NCBI GenBank assembly: GCA_964419255.1
Contig: CAYQOU010000012.1
Span: 8,447-72,446 of the forward strand
Source: CAZPHU01 sp964419255
GTDB lineage: Bacteria; Fibrobacterota; Chitinivibrionia; Chitinivibrionales; CAYFVL01
Direction of reading: 5' to 3'
Length of the DNA stretch: 64,000 bases
Below, in pieces: positions 7,978 through 17,250 of the stretch. The first letter of the stretch is position 1, and each line of letters begins with the position of its first letter. The notes under the pieces are model-generated. The model had not been told where the DNA came from. It did not search any database and saw only the letters and a program-made list of their open reading frames with translations. Position numbers and translations under genes: made by a program.

Positions 7978-9093
7978 ATGGGAAAGAAGGTCCTGATAAC
8001 GGGCGGTGCCGGATTTATCGGCTCTCATCTGGCCGATGAACTACTGGCGAGTGGATATGCCGTACGGGTACTGGATAATCTTTGTCCACAGGTCCACGGA
8101 GCGGGCGGACAGAAGCCGGCGTATCTATCCGAAGATGTGGAGTTTCTGTTGGGAGATGTGTGTGACAGGGATGCTGTCGATCGAGCAGTAGAGGGGGTAG
8201 AGGCGGTTTTTCACTTTGCGGCTGCCGTCGGGGTAGGGCAAAGTATGTATGAGATAGAAAAATATACAAACATAAATAATCGCGGCACTGCCGTTTTGCT
8301 GGAGTCACTCATGACCTCTTCGGTGCAGAAACTGGTGGTGGCATCTAGCATGAGTATTTACGGAGAGGGATTATACCGGGATGCCGATGGTGCGGTTATC
8401 CACGATGCCCGGCGTGAGGATGAAAACTTGCGCAAGGGGGCATGGGAGGTGTCGGATGGAGACCGGCAGCTGGTACCGATTCCCACGCCCGAGCATAAGC
8501 AACCCGCGCTGGCTTCAATCTATGCCTTGTCAAAATATGATCAGGAGCGGATGTGTTTGATGTTTGGGGATGCCTACAAGATTCCTACCGTGGCATTGCG
8601 CTTTTTCAATGTCTACGGGCCGCGTCAGGCATTGTCAAATCCATACACCGGTGTTTTGGCAATTTTCGCATCGCGCCTGCTCAACGAAAAATCACCCATG
8701 GTTTTTGAGGATGGCCTGCAAAAACGAGATTTTGTCAGTGTCTATGACATTGCCAGGGCATGTCGCGCCGCAATGGAGAAGCCGGAGGCGGCCGGTCGAG
8801 CCATAAATGTGGGCAGCGGTAAGGCCTACACGGTTGAAAGTGTTGGAAGTCAAGTAGCATCTGTTCTTGACAAGCCGCATTTGGAGCCGATAATAACGGG
8901 TAAATATCGTACCGGCGATATACGGCACTGTTTCTCGGATATTTCTCTTGCCGCCGGTCTGCTCGATTATCACCCGCGGGTTGAACTCGAAGATGGACTC
9001 AAGGAGCTTGCCCAGTGGTTGGAAGGGCAAATAGCCCGCGACCAGGTTGAACATGCTCACGCCGAATTATCCAGAAGGGGGTTAACTGTATGA
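7978..9093 (+). CDS. NAD-dependent epimerase, dTDP-L-rhamnose 4-epimerase-like
   Basis: This is a 371-residue extended SDR. The NAD motif TGGAGFIG is near residues 8-15, the catalytic pair is YALSK (Tyr/Lys near 183-187), and FFNVYGPRQALSNPYTG is characteristic of dTDP-L-rhamnose 4-epimerases that make dTDP-6-deoxy-L-talose. The family carries an insertion before the active site with a CPxC-type pair; here the insertion is present (KGAWEVSDGDRQLVPIPTP) but both cysteines are gone. Start chosen at the ATG following AGAGG. It is the first gene of an eight-gene glycan cluster and overlaps the next gene by four bases. The exact sugar is not certain. Confidence 0.8.
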   Translation: MGKKVLITGGAGFIGSHLADELLASGYAVRVLDNLCPQVHGAGGQKPAYLSEDVEFLLGDVCDRDAVDRAVEGVEAVFHFAAAVGVGQSMYEIEKYTNINNRGTAVLLESLMTSSVQKLVVASSMSIYGEGLYRDADGAVIHDARREDENLRKGAWEVSDGDRQLVPIPTPEHKQPALASIYALSKYDQERMCLMFGDAYKIPTVALRFFNVYGPRQALSNPYTGVLAIFASRLLNEKSPMVFEDGLQKRDFVSVYDIARACRAAMEKPEAAGRAINVGSGKAYTVESVGSQVASVLDKPHLEPIITGKYRTGDIRHCFSDISLAAGLLDYHPRVELEDGLKELAQWLEGQIARDQVEHAHAELSRRGLTV

Positions 9094-10214
9094 GGTCCCT
9101 TCACCATCACCACAACAGTCGTGAGGTGGGTAGTGTTAGGTCGCGTAGCTCTGGGCAAATAACGACCCTGATTACGGGGGGAGCCGGATTCATTGGAACT
9201 AACGTGGCCGGCAGACTGCTCGAGCAGGGTGAGCGGGTAATCATATATGATAGCCTGGCCCGGCCGGGGGTGGAGAAGAACATCAACTGGCTTCGGCACC
9301 GTTTCGGCGATGCGGTTGAGGTACGGCTGGCCGATATTCGCAACCGATACGCGTTGTACGAAGCGGTACAGCGAGTGCAGAAGGTTTTCCATTTTGCAGG
9401 ACAGGTTGCGGTAACCACCAGTCTGGATAACCCGCGTGAGGATTTCGAGATCAACATGGTGGGAACTCTCAATCTTCTGGAGGCCATCAGACAGATGGAT
9501 TCACCGCCTTCGTTGCTGTTTACATCGACAAACAAGGTGTATGGCCAGATGAATGATATAGCGTTACAGGAAAGCGGCTCCCGCTACGAGCCGCAGGATC
9601 AGTATATCCGTAATCACGGCATAGGTGAAGAGCGCTCGCTGGATTTTCATTCGCCATATGGCTGTTCCAAAGGGGGAGCCGATCAGTATGTGGTCGATTA
9701 TGCCAGGACGTATGGCCTGTCCACGGTGGTGTTTCGCATGAGTTGTATCTATGGTGAGCATCAGTTGGGAACGGAGGACCAGGGCTGGGTAGCCCATTTC
9801 CTGATTCAGGCGCTTAAAGGTAATCCGATAACCATCTATGGTGACGGCATGCAGGTGCGCGATGTGCTGTATGTGGGAGATCTGGTCGATGCCATGCTCC
9901 TTGCCCAGCAAAATGCATCGAATCTGGCCGGAAAGGCGTTTAGTATCGGTGGAGGGGCAGAAAATACACTAAGTCTTATCGAATTGACCGGTTTGATAGA
10001 AGAGATGGGTGGGGTATATCCGCAGGTACAGTATGCCGATTGGCGCATTGGGGATCAGAAGTATTATGTCTCAAATTATTCAGCTTTCAACAAGGAGACA
10101 TCGTGGAAACCGAAGGTAAGTGTTAGTGATGGTGTTCAGAGGCTTTACCGATGGCTTCAGAAAGAATACGACCTTCGCCCCGAGGGGGTAATAGCAAGGG
10201 AGAGTACGCTATGA
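9090..10214 (+). CDS. NAD-dependent epimerase, CDP-paratose 2-epimerase-like
   Basis: This is a 374-residue extended SDR with TGGAGFIG near residues 29-36 and the catalytic YGCSK. The segments IYDSLARPGVEKNINWL and DQGWVAHFLIQALKGNPITIYGDG resemble CDP-paratose 2-epimerase (RfbE/TyvA) and related sugar-nucleotide epimerases. The N-terminus carries an unusual polar extension with four consecutive histidines before the Rossmann strand; the AAGGGGG ribosome site nine bases before the ATG supports this start. Start and stop codons overlap those of both neighbours (ATGA), suggesting translational coupling. The true substrate is not deducible. Confidence 0.8.
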   Translation: MRSLHHHHNSREVGSVRSRSSGQITTLITGGAGFIGTNVAGRLLEQGERVIIYDSLARPGVEKNINWLRHRFGDAVEVRLADIRNRYALYEAVQRVQKVFHFAGQVAVTTSLDNPREDFEINMVGTLNLLEAIRQMDSPPSLLFTSTNKVYGQMNDIALQESGSRYEPQDQYIRNHGIGEERSLDFHSPYGCSKGGADQYVVDYARTYGLSTVVFRMSCIYGEHQLGTEDQGWVAHFLIQALKGNPITIYGDGMQVRDVLYVGDLVDAMLLAQQNASNLAGKAFSIGGGAENTLSLIELTGLIEEMGGVYPQVQYADWRIGDQKYYVSNYSAFNKETSWKPKVSVSDGVQRLYRWLQKEYDLRPEGVIARESTL

Positions 10215-11221
10215 GTACGGGAAGTTTGGTTTACGAGACTGAGAAAACGAAAAAACAGGATAACCACTTTTTTGCGGCAAGCATCTGCGCACCACAAAAG
10301 ATCTCTCTGGAGACAAGTCCTTTGCGTAAGCCTTCACCAGGTGAGGTGCGCATCAAATTGCAAGGGTGTGGCATTTGTTCTTCGAACATTCCGCTTTGGC
10401 AAGGACGGGAATGGTTTGAATACCCTGTCCCTCCTGGTAACCCGGGGCATGAAGGGTGGGGTATTGTAGATGCTGTAGGAGAGGATGTATCCAACGTTCG
10501 CATCGGACAGAGAGTGAGTGCGATCTCGTTTAACGCCTTCGCTGAGTACGATTATGCTTCCCATGATGCTATCGTGATTCTTCCTGCTGAGCTGGATGGG
10601 AAACCATTTCCGGGAGAACCGATGGGATGCGCAATGAATATCTACAGGCGGAGTAAAATAAAAGCCGGGGATACAGTGGCGATTATTGGCATAGGTTTTC
10701 TGGGAGCATTGCTTACTCAGGTAGCTGTTTGCGATGGTGCCAGGGTGATTGCCATCTCTCGTAAACCATTCTCGCTTCGGGTGGCAAAAAACTGTGGAGC
10801 AGATCATACCATCAAAATGGATGATCATTACCGTATACTCGATGAAATAAAAGCCATCACCAGCGGCGAGGGCTGCGATTGTGTTATAGAAGCAACGGGT
10901 GCACAGTGGCCTCTTGACCTCGCTGCAGATATCGCCGCAGAGGAGGGGCGTCTTGTGATCGCAGGATATCACCAGGATGGCCTAAGAAATGTCAACATGC
11001 AAACATGGAACTGGCGGGCATTTGATGTTGTAAATGCGCATGTGAGGAATAGTGATGCTTACGTAAGGGGAATACAAGATGCGGTAAAGGCGGTGCTGGA
11101 TGGAAAAATTGATCCGTTTCCGCTGTTTACACATGAATTTTCGCTGGAGCAGCTGGATAAAGGACTGAATGCATCGATACAAAAACCGGATGGGTATATA
11201 AAAGGAGTAGTAAAAATATGA
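10211..11221 (+). CDS. Zinc-type medium-chain alcohol/polyol dehydrogenase
   Basis: This 336-residue medium-chain dehydrogenase has a GroES-like N-terminal domain with the catalytic-site motif GCGICSSNIPLW and GHEGWGIV, then a Rossmann domain with IIGIGFLGALLTQ (near 159-171). The usual four-cysteine structural zinc loop is shortened or absent. It likely oxidises or reduces a sugar or polyol at the NAD(P) level. Its pairing with a Gfo/Idh/MocA gene directly downstream is common in clusters where two dehydrogenases act in sequence on a sugar. It overlaps the preceding and following genes by four bases each. Confidence 0.85.
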   Translation: MSTGSLVYETEKTKKQDNHFFAASICAPQKISLETSPLRKPSPGEVRIKLQGCGICSSNIPLWQGREWFEYPVPPGNPGHEGWGIVDAVGEDVSNVRIGQRVSAISFNAFAEYDYASHDAIVILPAELDGKPFPGEPMGCAMNIYRRSKIKAGDTVAIIGIGFLGALLTQVAVCDGARVIAISRKPFSLRVAKNCGADHTIKMDDHYRILDEIKAITSGEGCDCVIEATGAQWPLDLAADIAAEEGRLVIAGYHQDGLRNVNMQTWNWRAFDVVNAHVRNSDAYVRGIQDAVKAVLDGKIDPFPLFTHEFSLEQLDKGLNASIQKPDGYIKGVVKI

Positions 11222-12252
11222 GCACATTGGCTATATCACGGCAGATTGGAAAAACCACATCCACTCGCAAACCTCGAATAGGTTTTCTTGGTGTCGGATG
11301 GATCGGGCGTAATCGTATGGAAGCTATGATTCAGAGCGAATGTATCGAGGCCAGGCTAATATGCGATCCCGATACAGATATGGTCAGGGCGGCATCGGAA
11401 CTTGCACCAAAGGCACGGCTTGTCGACAGTTTTGAGGAGATGTTGGAAGGGGATATTGACGGGGTAGTGATAGCAACACCGAGTGCGATGCACGCCCGGC
11501 AGACAATCGAGGCGTTGAGACGTGGGAAAGCGGTTTTTTGTCAGAAGCCGTTGGGACGTTCAGCACATGAGGTTCGGGAGGTACTTTCTGCGGCAAGAGA
11601 AGCAAACCGGCTTGTGGGGGTAGATCTTTCGTACCGGTATCTGCGGGGTATTCCGACGCTGCGAAACATCATATTATCGGGTGATATTGGCGATGTATAT
11701 GGCATCAATTGTGTGTTCCATAATGCCTATGGACCGGATAAACAGTGGTTTTACAATCCGGAAGAATCCGGTGGCGGTTGTGTGATAGATCTTGGAATCC
11801 ACCTGGTGGATCTTGCCTTGTGGATGATGAATTTTCCGGAGGTGACGGGAGTAAAAAGCAGGCTTTTTGCAGAAGGTAAACCGCTAAACAAAAGAAAACT
11901 GGTCGAGGATTACGGCGTCGCTCAGATCGAATTCGACAGCGGCACAGCAATGAACCTTGCCTGCTCATGGGGGCTGCAAGCCGGTTGTGACGCAGTCATC
12001 GAGATGTCTTTTTATGGCACAAAAGGTGGTGTGTCGGTAAAGAATGTAAACGGATCATTTTATGACTTTCTGGTAGAAAGGTTTCATGGAACACACCGGG
12101 AAACTTTGCATAGGCCGCCGGATGCATGGGGAGGGCGTGCAGGTGTAGCGTGGGCAAGACGATTGACTATTGATCCGTCATTTCATCCGGAAATAGATAG
12201 CGCGACGTCGGTTGCTAATGTGATCGATCTGATGTATGAGAACCACCGCTGA
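11218..12252 (+). CDS. Gfo/Idh/MocA family sugar oxidoreductase
   Basis: This 344-residue protein has an N-terminal NAD(P)-binding fold (GFLGVGWIGRNRMEA near 22-36). The family motif region CQKPLGRSAHE holds the EKP-type lysine as QKP, and the C-terminal domain has GGGCVIDLGIHLVDLALWMM, whose Asp and His match the usual GG-x-x-x-D-x-G-x-H active-site signature. It probably works on a nucleotide-activated or free sugar made by the neighbouring dehydrogenase and epimerases. It starts within the stop codon of the upstream gene. Confidence 0.88.
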   Translation: MSTLAISRQIGKTTSTRKPRIGFLGVGWIGRNRMEAMIQSECIEARLICDPDTDMVRAASELAPKARLVDSFEEMLEGDIDGVVIATPSAMHARQTIEALRRGKAVFCQKPLGRSAHEVREVLSAAREANRLVGVDLSYRYLRGIPTLRNIILSGDIGDVYGINCVFHNAYGPDKQWFYNPEESGGGCVIDLGIHLVDLALWMMNFPEVTGVKSRLFAEGKPLNKRKLVEDYGVAQIEFDSGTAMNLACSWGLQAGCDAVIEMSFYGTKGGVSVKNVNGSFYDFLVERFHGTHRETLHRPPDAWGGRAGVAWARRLTIDPSFHPEIDSATSVANVIDLMYENHR

Positions 12253-12287
12253 AAATCAAGGATGTGCAAAGGAAGGTCCGAGCCGAT

Positions 12288-13418
12288 ATGCCGTCGAAAA
12301 GGTCGGGTAAAAAAGTCAATACAGTACTGATGACAGCAGATACGTTGGGGGGAGTTTGGGGATATGCTTTGGAGCTTGCCCGCGCGCTAGATCAGTACGG
12401 TATTCATGTCGTTTTGGCTACCATGGGGAATCCATTAAATGAAAACAGGCGCAGGGAGATCGATGCACTGAATAATGTAACCATTCAAGAAAGTAATTTC
12501 AGATTGGAGTGGATGAAAAACCCCTGGGTGGATGTGGATATGGCGGGGAAATGGCTTCAGGAACTGACCTGTATCTACAAGCCGGATATCATACACCTCA
12601 ATGATTTTTCACATGGCACCTGCATGTGGAGGAGACCAAGCCTTGTGGTTGCCCATTCGTGTGTCTATTCATGGTTTTCTCATGTCAAGAAAGAGACCCC
12701 GCCGTCCACAGAATGGAAAGAGTACAAGAAAAGAGTCACGGCAGGTATGCGTGGAGCCGATCTGATTATTACGCCGTCGCATGCCATGGCTGCGGATATT
12801 CGTAAGCATTATGCGGTTAATAAACCGGTTCGCGTCTTGTATAACGGTAGACGACCGGTTGATTTTATCCCGCGGCAGAAGGAACCGTTTGTCTTTGCTG
12901 CAGGACGTATCTGGGACGAGGGAAAAAATCTTTGCGGCCTGGCCGATTGCGCACCTCATCTCTTATGGCCGGTTTATATTGCTGGTGAATCGAAGCATCC
13001 TGATGGAAAGAACACGGCATTGGAACATGTGCATATGCTGGGATCATTAACTGGTGATACGATGTGTGAATGGTTTGCCCGTGCATCGATTTACGCGCAC
13101 CCTGCCAGATATGAGCCATTTGGCCTGTCGGTTCTGGAGGCTGCTTTGTCGGGCTGCGCGCTAGTTCTCGGAGACATTCCAAGCCTACGGGAAATATGGG
13201 GCGATACGGCGCAATATGTATCTCCGGATGATAGTAATGCTTTATGCCGAAGCATACAGAACCTGATTGAGAATCCGGCACTTAGGACAAATCTTTCAAC
13301 AAAGTCCCGCACCAGAGCCTTAAGACTCAACACCCACCGTATGGCGGAGGAATACCTGAGATTATACGAAAACCTGTTTATCTCTACATTCAACAAGCAT
13401 GCGGTGATGGTAGGTTAA
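12288..13418 (+). CDS. GT4-type glycosyltransferase
   Basis: This GT-B fold glycosyltransferase of about 376 residues has an N-terminal acceptor domain (VLMTADTLGGVWGYALELARAL) and a C-terminal donor domain (FVFAAGRIWDEGKN, then ARYEPFGLSVLEAALSGCALV). The latter contains the E-x7-E motif typical of family GT4 retaining enzymes. An AAAGGAAGG at 12268-12276 favours the ATG at 12288, but a GTG at 12264 is possible. Cytoplasmic, probably adding a sugar to a lipid carrier or secondary-metabolite glycan together with the three CgeB-like genes. Confidence 0.88.
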   Translation: MPSKRSGKKVNTVLMTADTLGGVWGYALELARALDQYGIHVVLATMGNPLNENRRREIDALNNVTIQESNFRLEWMKNPWVDVDMAGKWLQELTCIYKPDIIHLNDFSHGTCMWRRPSLVVAHSCVYSWFSHVKKETPPSTEWKEYKKRVTAGMRGADLIITPSHAMAADIRKHYAVNKPVRVLYNGRRPVDFIPRQKEPFVFAAGRIWDEGKNLCGLADCAPHLLWPVYIAGESKHPDGKNTALEHVHMLGSLTGDTMCEWFARASIYAHPARYEPFGLSVLEAALSGCALVLGDIPSLREIWGDTAQYVSPDDSNALCRSIQNLIENPALRTNLSTKSRTRALRLNTHRMAEEYLRLYENLFISTFNKHAVMVG

Positions 13419-13441
13419 TCAGTTTAGCGATGAGGTAGTCG

Positions 13442-14578
13442 ATGAATTTTGTTATGTTTTATCACTCTCTGCTTTCCGACTGGAATCATGGAAATGCACA
13501 TTTTCTCAGAGGTGTAGTCAGAGAGCTATCGGATGAGGGGCATGGGGTAAAGGTATTTGAGCCCAAAAACGGCTGGAGTGCTTCAAACATGCTGCGATCA
13601 CACGGCTGCAAGCCCATAAGAGAGGTTAAAAAAGTATATCCCGGCCTGACTAGCTTCAGATACGATCCAACATCGATCGATCTGGACTTAGCTCTTGATG
13701 GAGCGGATGTTGTTATTGTTCATGAATGGAACGATTATGGTCTGGTAAAGCGTTTAGGAGAGCACCGCAGGAATTCCAGGTACAAACTTCTGTTTCATGA
13801 TACACACCACCGCAGTGTAAGCCTTCCCCAGCAAATCGCCGGATACGACTTAAGCAATTATGATGGGGTTTTGGCGTTTGGAAATATCATCAGGGATATA
13901 TACTTGCAAAATGGATGGGCCCGAAATGCATGGACGTGGCATGAGGCGGCCGACGAGAAGGTTTTTTTTCCGTGCCAAAAAGAAACTAAAGAGGGGGATC
14001 TCATATGGGTCGGGAACTGGGGTGATGAGGAACGCACACGGGAGATACACGAATATCTTCTCCGGCCGGTAAAGGAATTGTCATTTAAGGCAAAGGTATA
14101 TGGTGTTCGGTATCCGAAAGAAGGGATACAAGCATTGAAGCAGAGCGGGATCGACTACGGCGGGTGGCTACCGAATTTCGAAGTGCCCGGTGTCTTTGGT
14201 CGATATCGCGTGACGGTGCATATCCCTCGCAGGCCGTATGTAGCCATGTTACCGGGAATTCCAACGATACGGCCATTTGAAGCCCTTGCATGTGGAATAC
14301 CCCTGATCTGTTCTCCATGGACAGATAGTGAAAATATGTTTACAGAGGGTAAAGACTATTTAATCGCACACAGTGGAAATCAGATGAAAAAGTATATATG
14401 GGAGCTGGTCAATGATAAAGCAATGGCCCAGGAGTTATCCATTAATGGTCGTCAAACTATAATTAGTAAACATACATGCAGACATCGTGCAGAACAGCTT
14501 CTTGGGATATGTCGTAATTTAGGTCTGAATCAATTCAAAAAGAAAATTAAAACACAATCCAGTCTGTCATTTGGCTAA
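13442..14578 (+). CDS. CgeB-like glycosyltransferase 1
   Basis: This 378-residue protein resembles the CgeB/DUF3880 branch of GT-B glycosyltransferases. The N-terminal half has FYHSLLSDWNHGNAHFLRG and VVIVHEWNDYGL. The C-terminal Glyco_trans_1_2-type segment runs TIRPFEALACGIPLICSPW and ENMFTEGKDYL. In spore-formers CgeB modifies the spore surface; in Gram-negatives these enzymes sit in exopolysaccharide or glycoprotein loci. GAGG lies before the ATG. It is the first of three tandem paralogues with the same C-terminal signature. Confidence 0.82.
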   Translation: MNFVMFYHSLLSDWNHGNAHFLRGVVRELSDEGHGVKVFEPKNGWSASNMLRSHGCKPIREVKKVYPGLTSFRYDPTSIDLDLALDGADVVIVHEWNDYGLVKRLGEHRRNSRYKLLFHDTHHRSVSLPQQIAGYDLSNYDGVLAFGNIIRDIYLQNGWARNAWTWHEAADEKVFFPCQKETKEGDLIWVGNWGDEERTREIHEYLLRPVKELSFKAKVYGVRYPKEGIQALKQSGIDYGGWLPNFEVPGVFGRYRVTVHIPRRPYVAMLPGIPTIRPFEALACGIPLICSPWTDSENMFTEGKDYLIAHSGNQMKKYIWELVNDKAMAQELSINGRQTIISKHTCRHRAEQLLGICRNLGLNQFKKKIKTQSSLSFG

Positions 14579-14590
14579 GGAGCGTATCAT

Positions 14591-15697
14591 ATGGGCCGGG
14601 ACTCTACATTGAACATCGCCTTTTTTGGTTCCAGTCTTGTATCTGCCTTTTGGAATGGTGCGGCAACCTACTATCGGGGGTTGATTCGTGCCCTGGCTGA
14701 TCGCGGCCATTCAATTACTTTTTATGAGCCGGACGCTTTCGAGCGCCAACAGCATCGGGATATCGATGCCCCGCCATATGCAACGAGCATCGTCTATCCA
14801 GCCGAAGAACTAGGGGTGCGAACCGCTTTAGATCATGCAAAAGATAAGGATGTTATCATCAAAGCCAGCGGCGTTGGCGTTTTCGACGAATTATTGGAAA
14901 AAGGAGTTCTCAACCTTAAAACTGGAAACAACAGTATTGTTTTTTGGGATGTGGATGCACCGGCGACACTGGATCGAGTGACACGCAATGAAAACGATCC
15001 TTTTCGTGTTCTTATTCCTGAGTATGACAGAATATTTACATATGGTGGCGGGCAGCCGGTGGTGGGAGCCTATTTGAAAAAAGGAGCACGGTCCTGCATA
15101 CCTGTTTATAATGCGCTGGATGCTCAGACGCACTATCCGGTGCCACCGGATCCTCGATTTGAGGCAGATCTGGGCTTTTTAGGAAACCGCATGCCAGACC
15201 GGGAGCATCGAGTAAAGGAGTTTTTCTTTAAAGCAGCAGACATATTGCCTGATAAAAGTTTTCTTTTGGGCGGTAATGGTTGGCATGATCAAATGCCGAT
15301 ACACTCGAATATCTCCTACCTTGGCCATGTGTTTACGTATGATCACAATGCTTTCAACTGCACTCCCGCCGCTGTTCTGAATATAAGCAGACAAAGCATG
15401 GCTGATTATGGCTTTTCACCTGCCACTCGGGTTTTCGAGGCCGCCGGAGCGGGGGCTTGTTTGATAACCGATGCCTGGAAAGGAATTGAGCAGTTTCTTG
15501 AACCGGACTCTGAGTGCCTGATTGCACATAACGGAAGAGATGTCGCAAACCTTGTAGCGGGGCTGGATTTTCTGGAGGCTAAACGTATGGGGGAAGCCGC
15601 CCGGCAAAGAGTCCTTGATGAACACACCTATGCACATCGTGCAAAACAGGTGGAAAATATTCTCTATCATGAACCCGATATGGAGGTGCAAAAATGA
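14591..15697 (+). CDS. CgeB-like glycosyltransferase 2
   Basis: This 368-residue paralogue of its neighbours shares SAFWNGAATYYRGLIRAL near the N-terminus and STRQ-free donor-site elements ATRVFEAAGAGACLITDAW and LEPDSECLIAHN near the C-terminus. AAGGAG precedes the ATG by nine bases. It lies 12 bases after paralogue 1 and overlaps paralogue 3 by four bases. The three copies differ enough to suggest they add different sugars in sequence, which is inference. Confidence 0.82.
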   Translation: MGRDSTLNIAFFGSSLVSAFWNGAATYYRGLIRALADRGHSITFYEPDAFERQQHRDIDAPPYATSIVYPAEELGVRTALDHAKDKDVIIKASGVGVFDELLEKGVLNLKTGNNSIVFWDVDAPATLDRVTRNENDPFRVLIPEYDRIFTYGGGQPVVGAYLKKGARSCIPVYNALDAQTHYPVPPDPRFEADLGFLGNRMPDREHRVKEFFFKAADILPDKSFLLGGNGWHDQMPIHSNISYLGHVFTYDHNAFNCTPAAVLNISRQSMADYGFSPATRVFEAAGAGACLITDAWKGIEQFLEPDSECLIAHNGRDVANLVAGLDFLEAKRMGEAARQRVLDEHTYAHRAKQVENILYHEPDMEVQK

Positions 15698-16779
15698 GTT
15701 CGCCTTCCTTAGATATCGTAATTGTCGGTCTGTCGATAACATCTTCGTGGGGTAATGGACATGCAACCACCTACCGGGGTTTATCCTATGAGCTGTCTTC
15801 CAGAGGGCATTCGGTTACTTTCCTGGAAAGGGATGTGCCCTGGTATTCTTCAAATCGGGATATGCCTACACTATCAGGGGTAAATGTACGGCTATATACG
15901 AGTCTGGAAGAGTTGAAGGATACATATACCGAAGTAGTGAAGAAAGCGGATATTGTTATTGTCGGCTCTTATGTTCCCGATGGTGTCGAAGTAGGCGACT
16001 GGGTCATAAAAACGGCAGAGGGAATAACCGCTTTTTATGACATAGACACACCGGTGACGCTAACCTGCCTTGCTAATAACTCATGTACATATCTGGGTGC
16101 TCATCAGATTCCAAATTATGATATCTATTTATCCTTCTCCGGTGGCCCGGTGCTTCAGATGCTGCAACATGTGTATGGCTCTCCGAATGCCAAACCTCTC
16201 TATTGTTCAGTAGATCCACTGAACTATTATCCAGGCCCGGATACTCGCTATCATCTTGGGTACATGGGTACTTACAGTGATGACAGGCAGCCAACTTTGG
16301 AAAAGCTCCTGATCGAGCCTGCGCGTATGTGGCCGGAGGGTGAATTTATCGTTGCCGGACCACAGTATCCCGAATCTGTCGAGTGGCCAGACAATATACG
16401 CCGCATCCAACACCTTCCGCCCTCCGAGCACCAGCGCTTTTACAGTTCACAACGATTTACATTAAATGTAACCCGTGCAGACATGATACGGGCTGGTTAT
16501 TCTCCCAGTGTCAGACTTTTTGAAGCCGCAGCATGCGCTACTCCCGTAATAAGTGACTACTGGGAGGGGCTGGAGGAGTTTTTTACTCCGGGAAAAGATA
16601 TACTCATCAGCCATTCTGCCCAACAGACACTTATGTACCTTCAGCAAATTTCTGAGGAAGAAGCATATCTTATCGGACGCAAAGCAAGAAAACGTATCTT
16701 GAGCAGACATACTGCGGCTCACAGGGCCGCAGAACTCGAACACTATGTTTTTGAATCGATGCGAATGGTATCTGCATAG
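15694..16779 (+). CDS. CgeB-like glycosyltransferase 3
   Basis: This 361-residue third tandem paralogue has SSWGNGHATTYRGLSYEL at the N-terminus and SVRLFEAAACATPVISDYW plus FFTPGKDILISHS at the C-terminus. It is closest in style to paralogue 2, since both carry the W-x-N-G-x-A-T-x-Y-R-G motif. GGAGG lies eight bases before its ATG, within the end of paralogue 2. It is the last gene of the glycan operon. Confidence 0.82.
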   Translation: MSSPSLDIVIVGLSITSSWGNGHATTYRGLSYELSSRGHSVTFLERDVPWYSSNRDMPTLSGVNVRLYTSLEELKDTYTEVVKKADIVIVGSYVPDGVEVGDWVIKTAEGITAFYDIDTPVTLTCLANNSCTYLGAHQIPNYDIYLSFSGGPVLQMLQHVYGSPNAKPLYCSVDPLNYYPGPDTRYHLGYMGTYSDDRQPTLEKLLIEPARMWPEGEFIVAGPQYPESVEWPDNIRRIQHLPPSEHQRFYSSQRFTLNVTRADMIRAGYSPSVRLFEAAACATPVISDYWEGLEEFFTPGKDILISHSAQQTLMYLQQISEEEAYLIGRKARKRILSRHTAAHRAAELEHYVFESMRMVSA

Positions 16780-16787
16780 TAATTATG

Positions 16788-16817
16788 AGAATCTACAAAA
16801 CGATTCTTATGATTTTT
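16788..16817 (+). terminator. Possible weak terminator at the end of the glycan operon
   Basis: AGAATC and GATTCT form a short six-pair hairpin followed after a few bases by a T-rich stretch. The stem is short and AT-rich, so the call is tentative. Confidence 0.3.
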
Positions 16818-16863
16818 CTACTTATGCAACAATACATATACAAACAGGAGACAGGAGGAACAC

Positions 16864-17250
16864 ATGGAGTATAAAGAATTTAAGAATAAAATTAAAGCTA
16901 TGCTGGATCTGGATGATCAGGAAGCTGAGAAAGCAATCGAAGCAACTCTAGAGACATTGGGAGAGCGTCTGGAGCGCCCGGAAAGAAACAAATTAGCAGC
17001 ACCGCTTCAAAATGAGCTGAAAACATTCTTGCTGAAACGCAGTGCCGGTAGTCACTTCACTCTCGAAGATTTTTTTACCCGTATCGGGGCTCGGTCTGGT
17101 GGCATTCACTATACGCAAACGGTTGAGCGCAGCAAAGCCGTATTGATAGTACTGAAAGAGGCTGTTACAGATGGAGATATTCAACCCGCCATAAAGAAAC
17201 TGCCGCACGAATTCAAAGAATTGTTTAGTCAGACATATCCGGTTTCCTAG
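16864..17250 (+). CDS. DUF2267 family protein
   Basis: This 128-residue, all-helical protein has the DUF2267 pattern: an N-terminal helix pair (EKAIEATLETLGERL), a central LAAPLQNELKTFLL segment, and a second repeat (SKAVLIVLKEAV) ending PHEFKELF. DUF2267 proteins are small cytoplasmic proteins of unknown function, common in stress-related neighbourhoods. A strong AGGAGG precedes the ATG. Its last 26 bases overlap tail-to-tail with the convergent caspase-operon gene. Confidence 0.75.
   Translation: MEYKEFKNKIKAMLDLDDQEAEKAIEATLETLGERLERPERNKLAAPLQNELKTFLLKRSAGSHFTLEDFFTRIGARSGGIHYTQTVERSKAVLIVLKEAVTDGDIQPAIKKLPHEFKELFSQTYPVS

Noticed and set aside
10334..10972. A 212-codon frame antisense to the zinc-type dehydrogenase
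   Set aside because: No ribosome site or domain; the sense strand encodes a complete enzyme within an operon.
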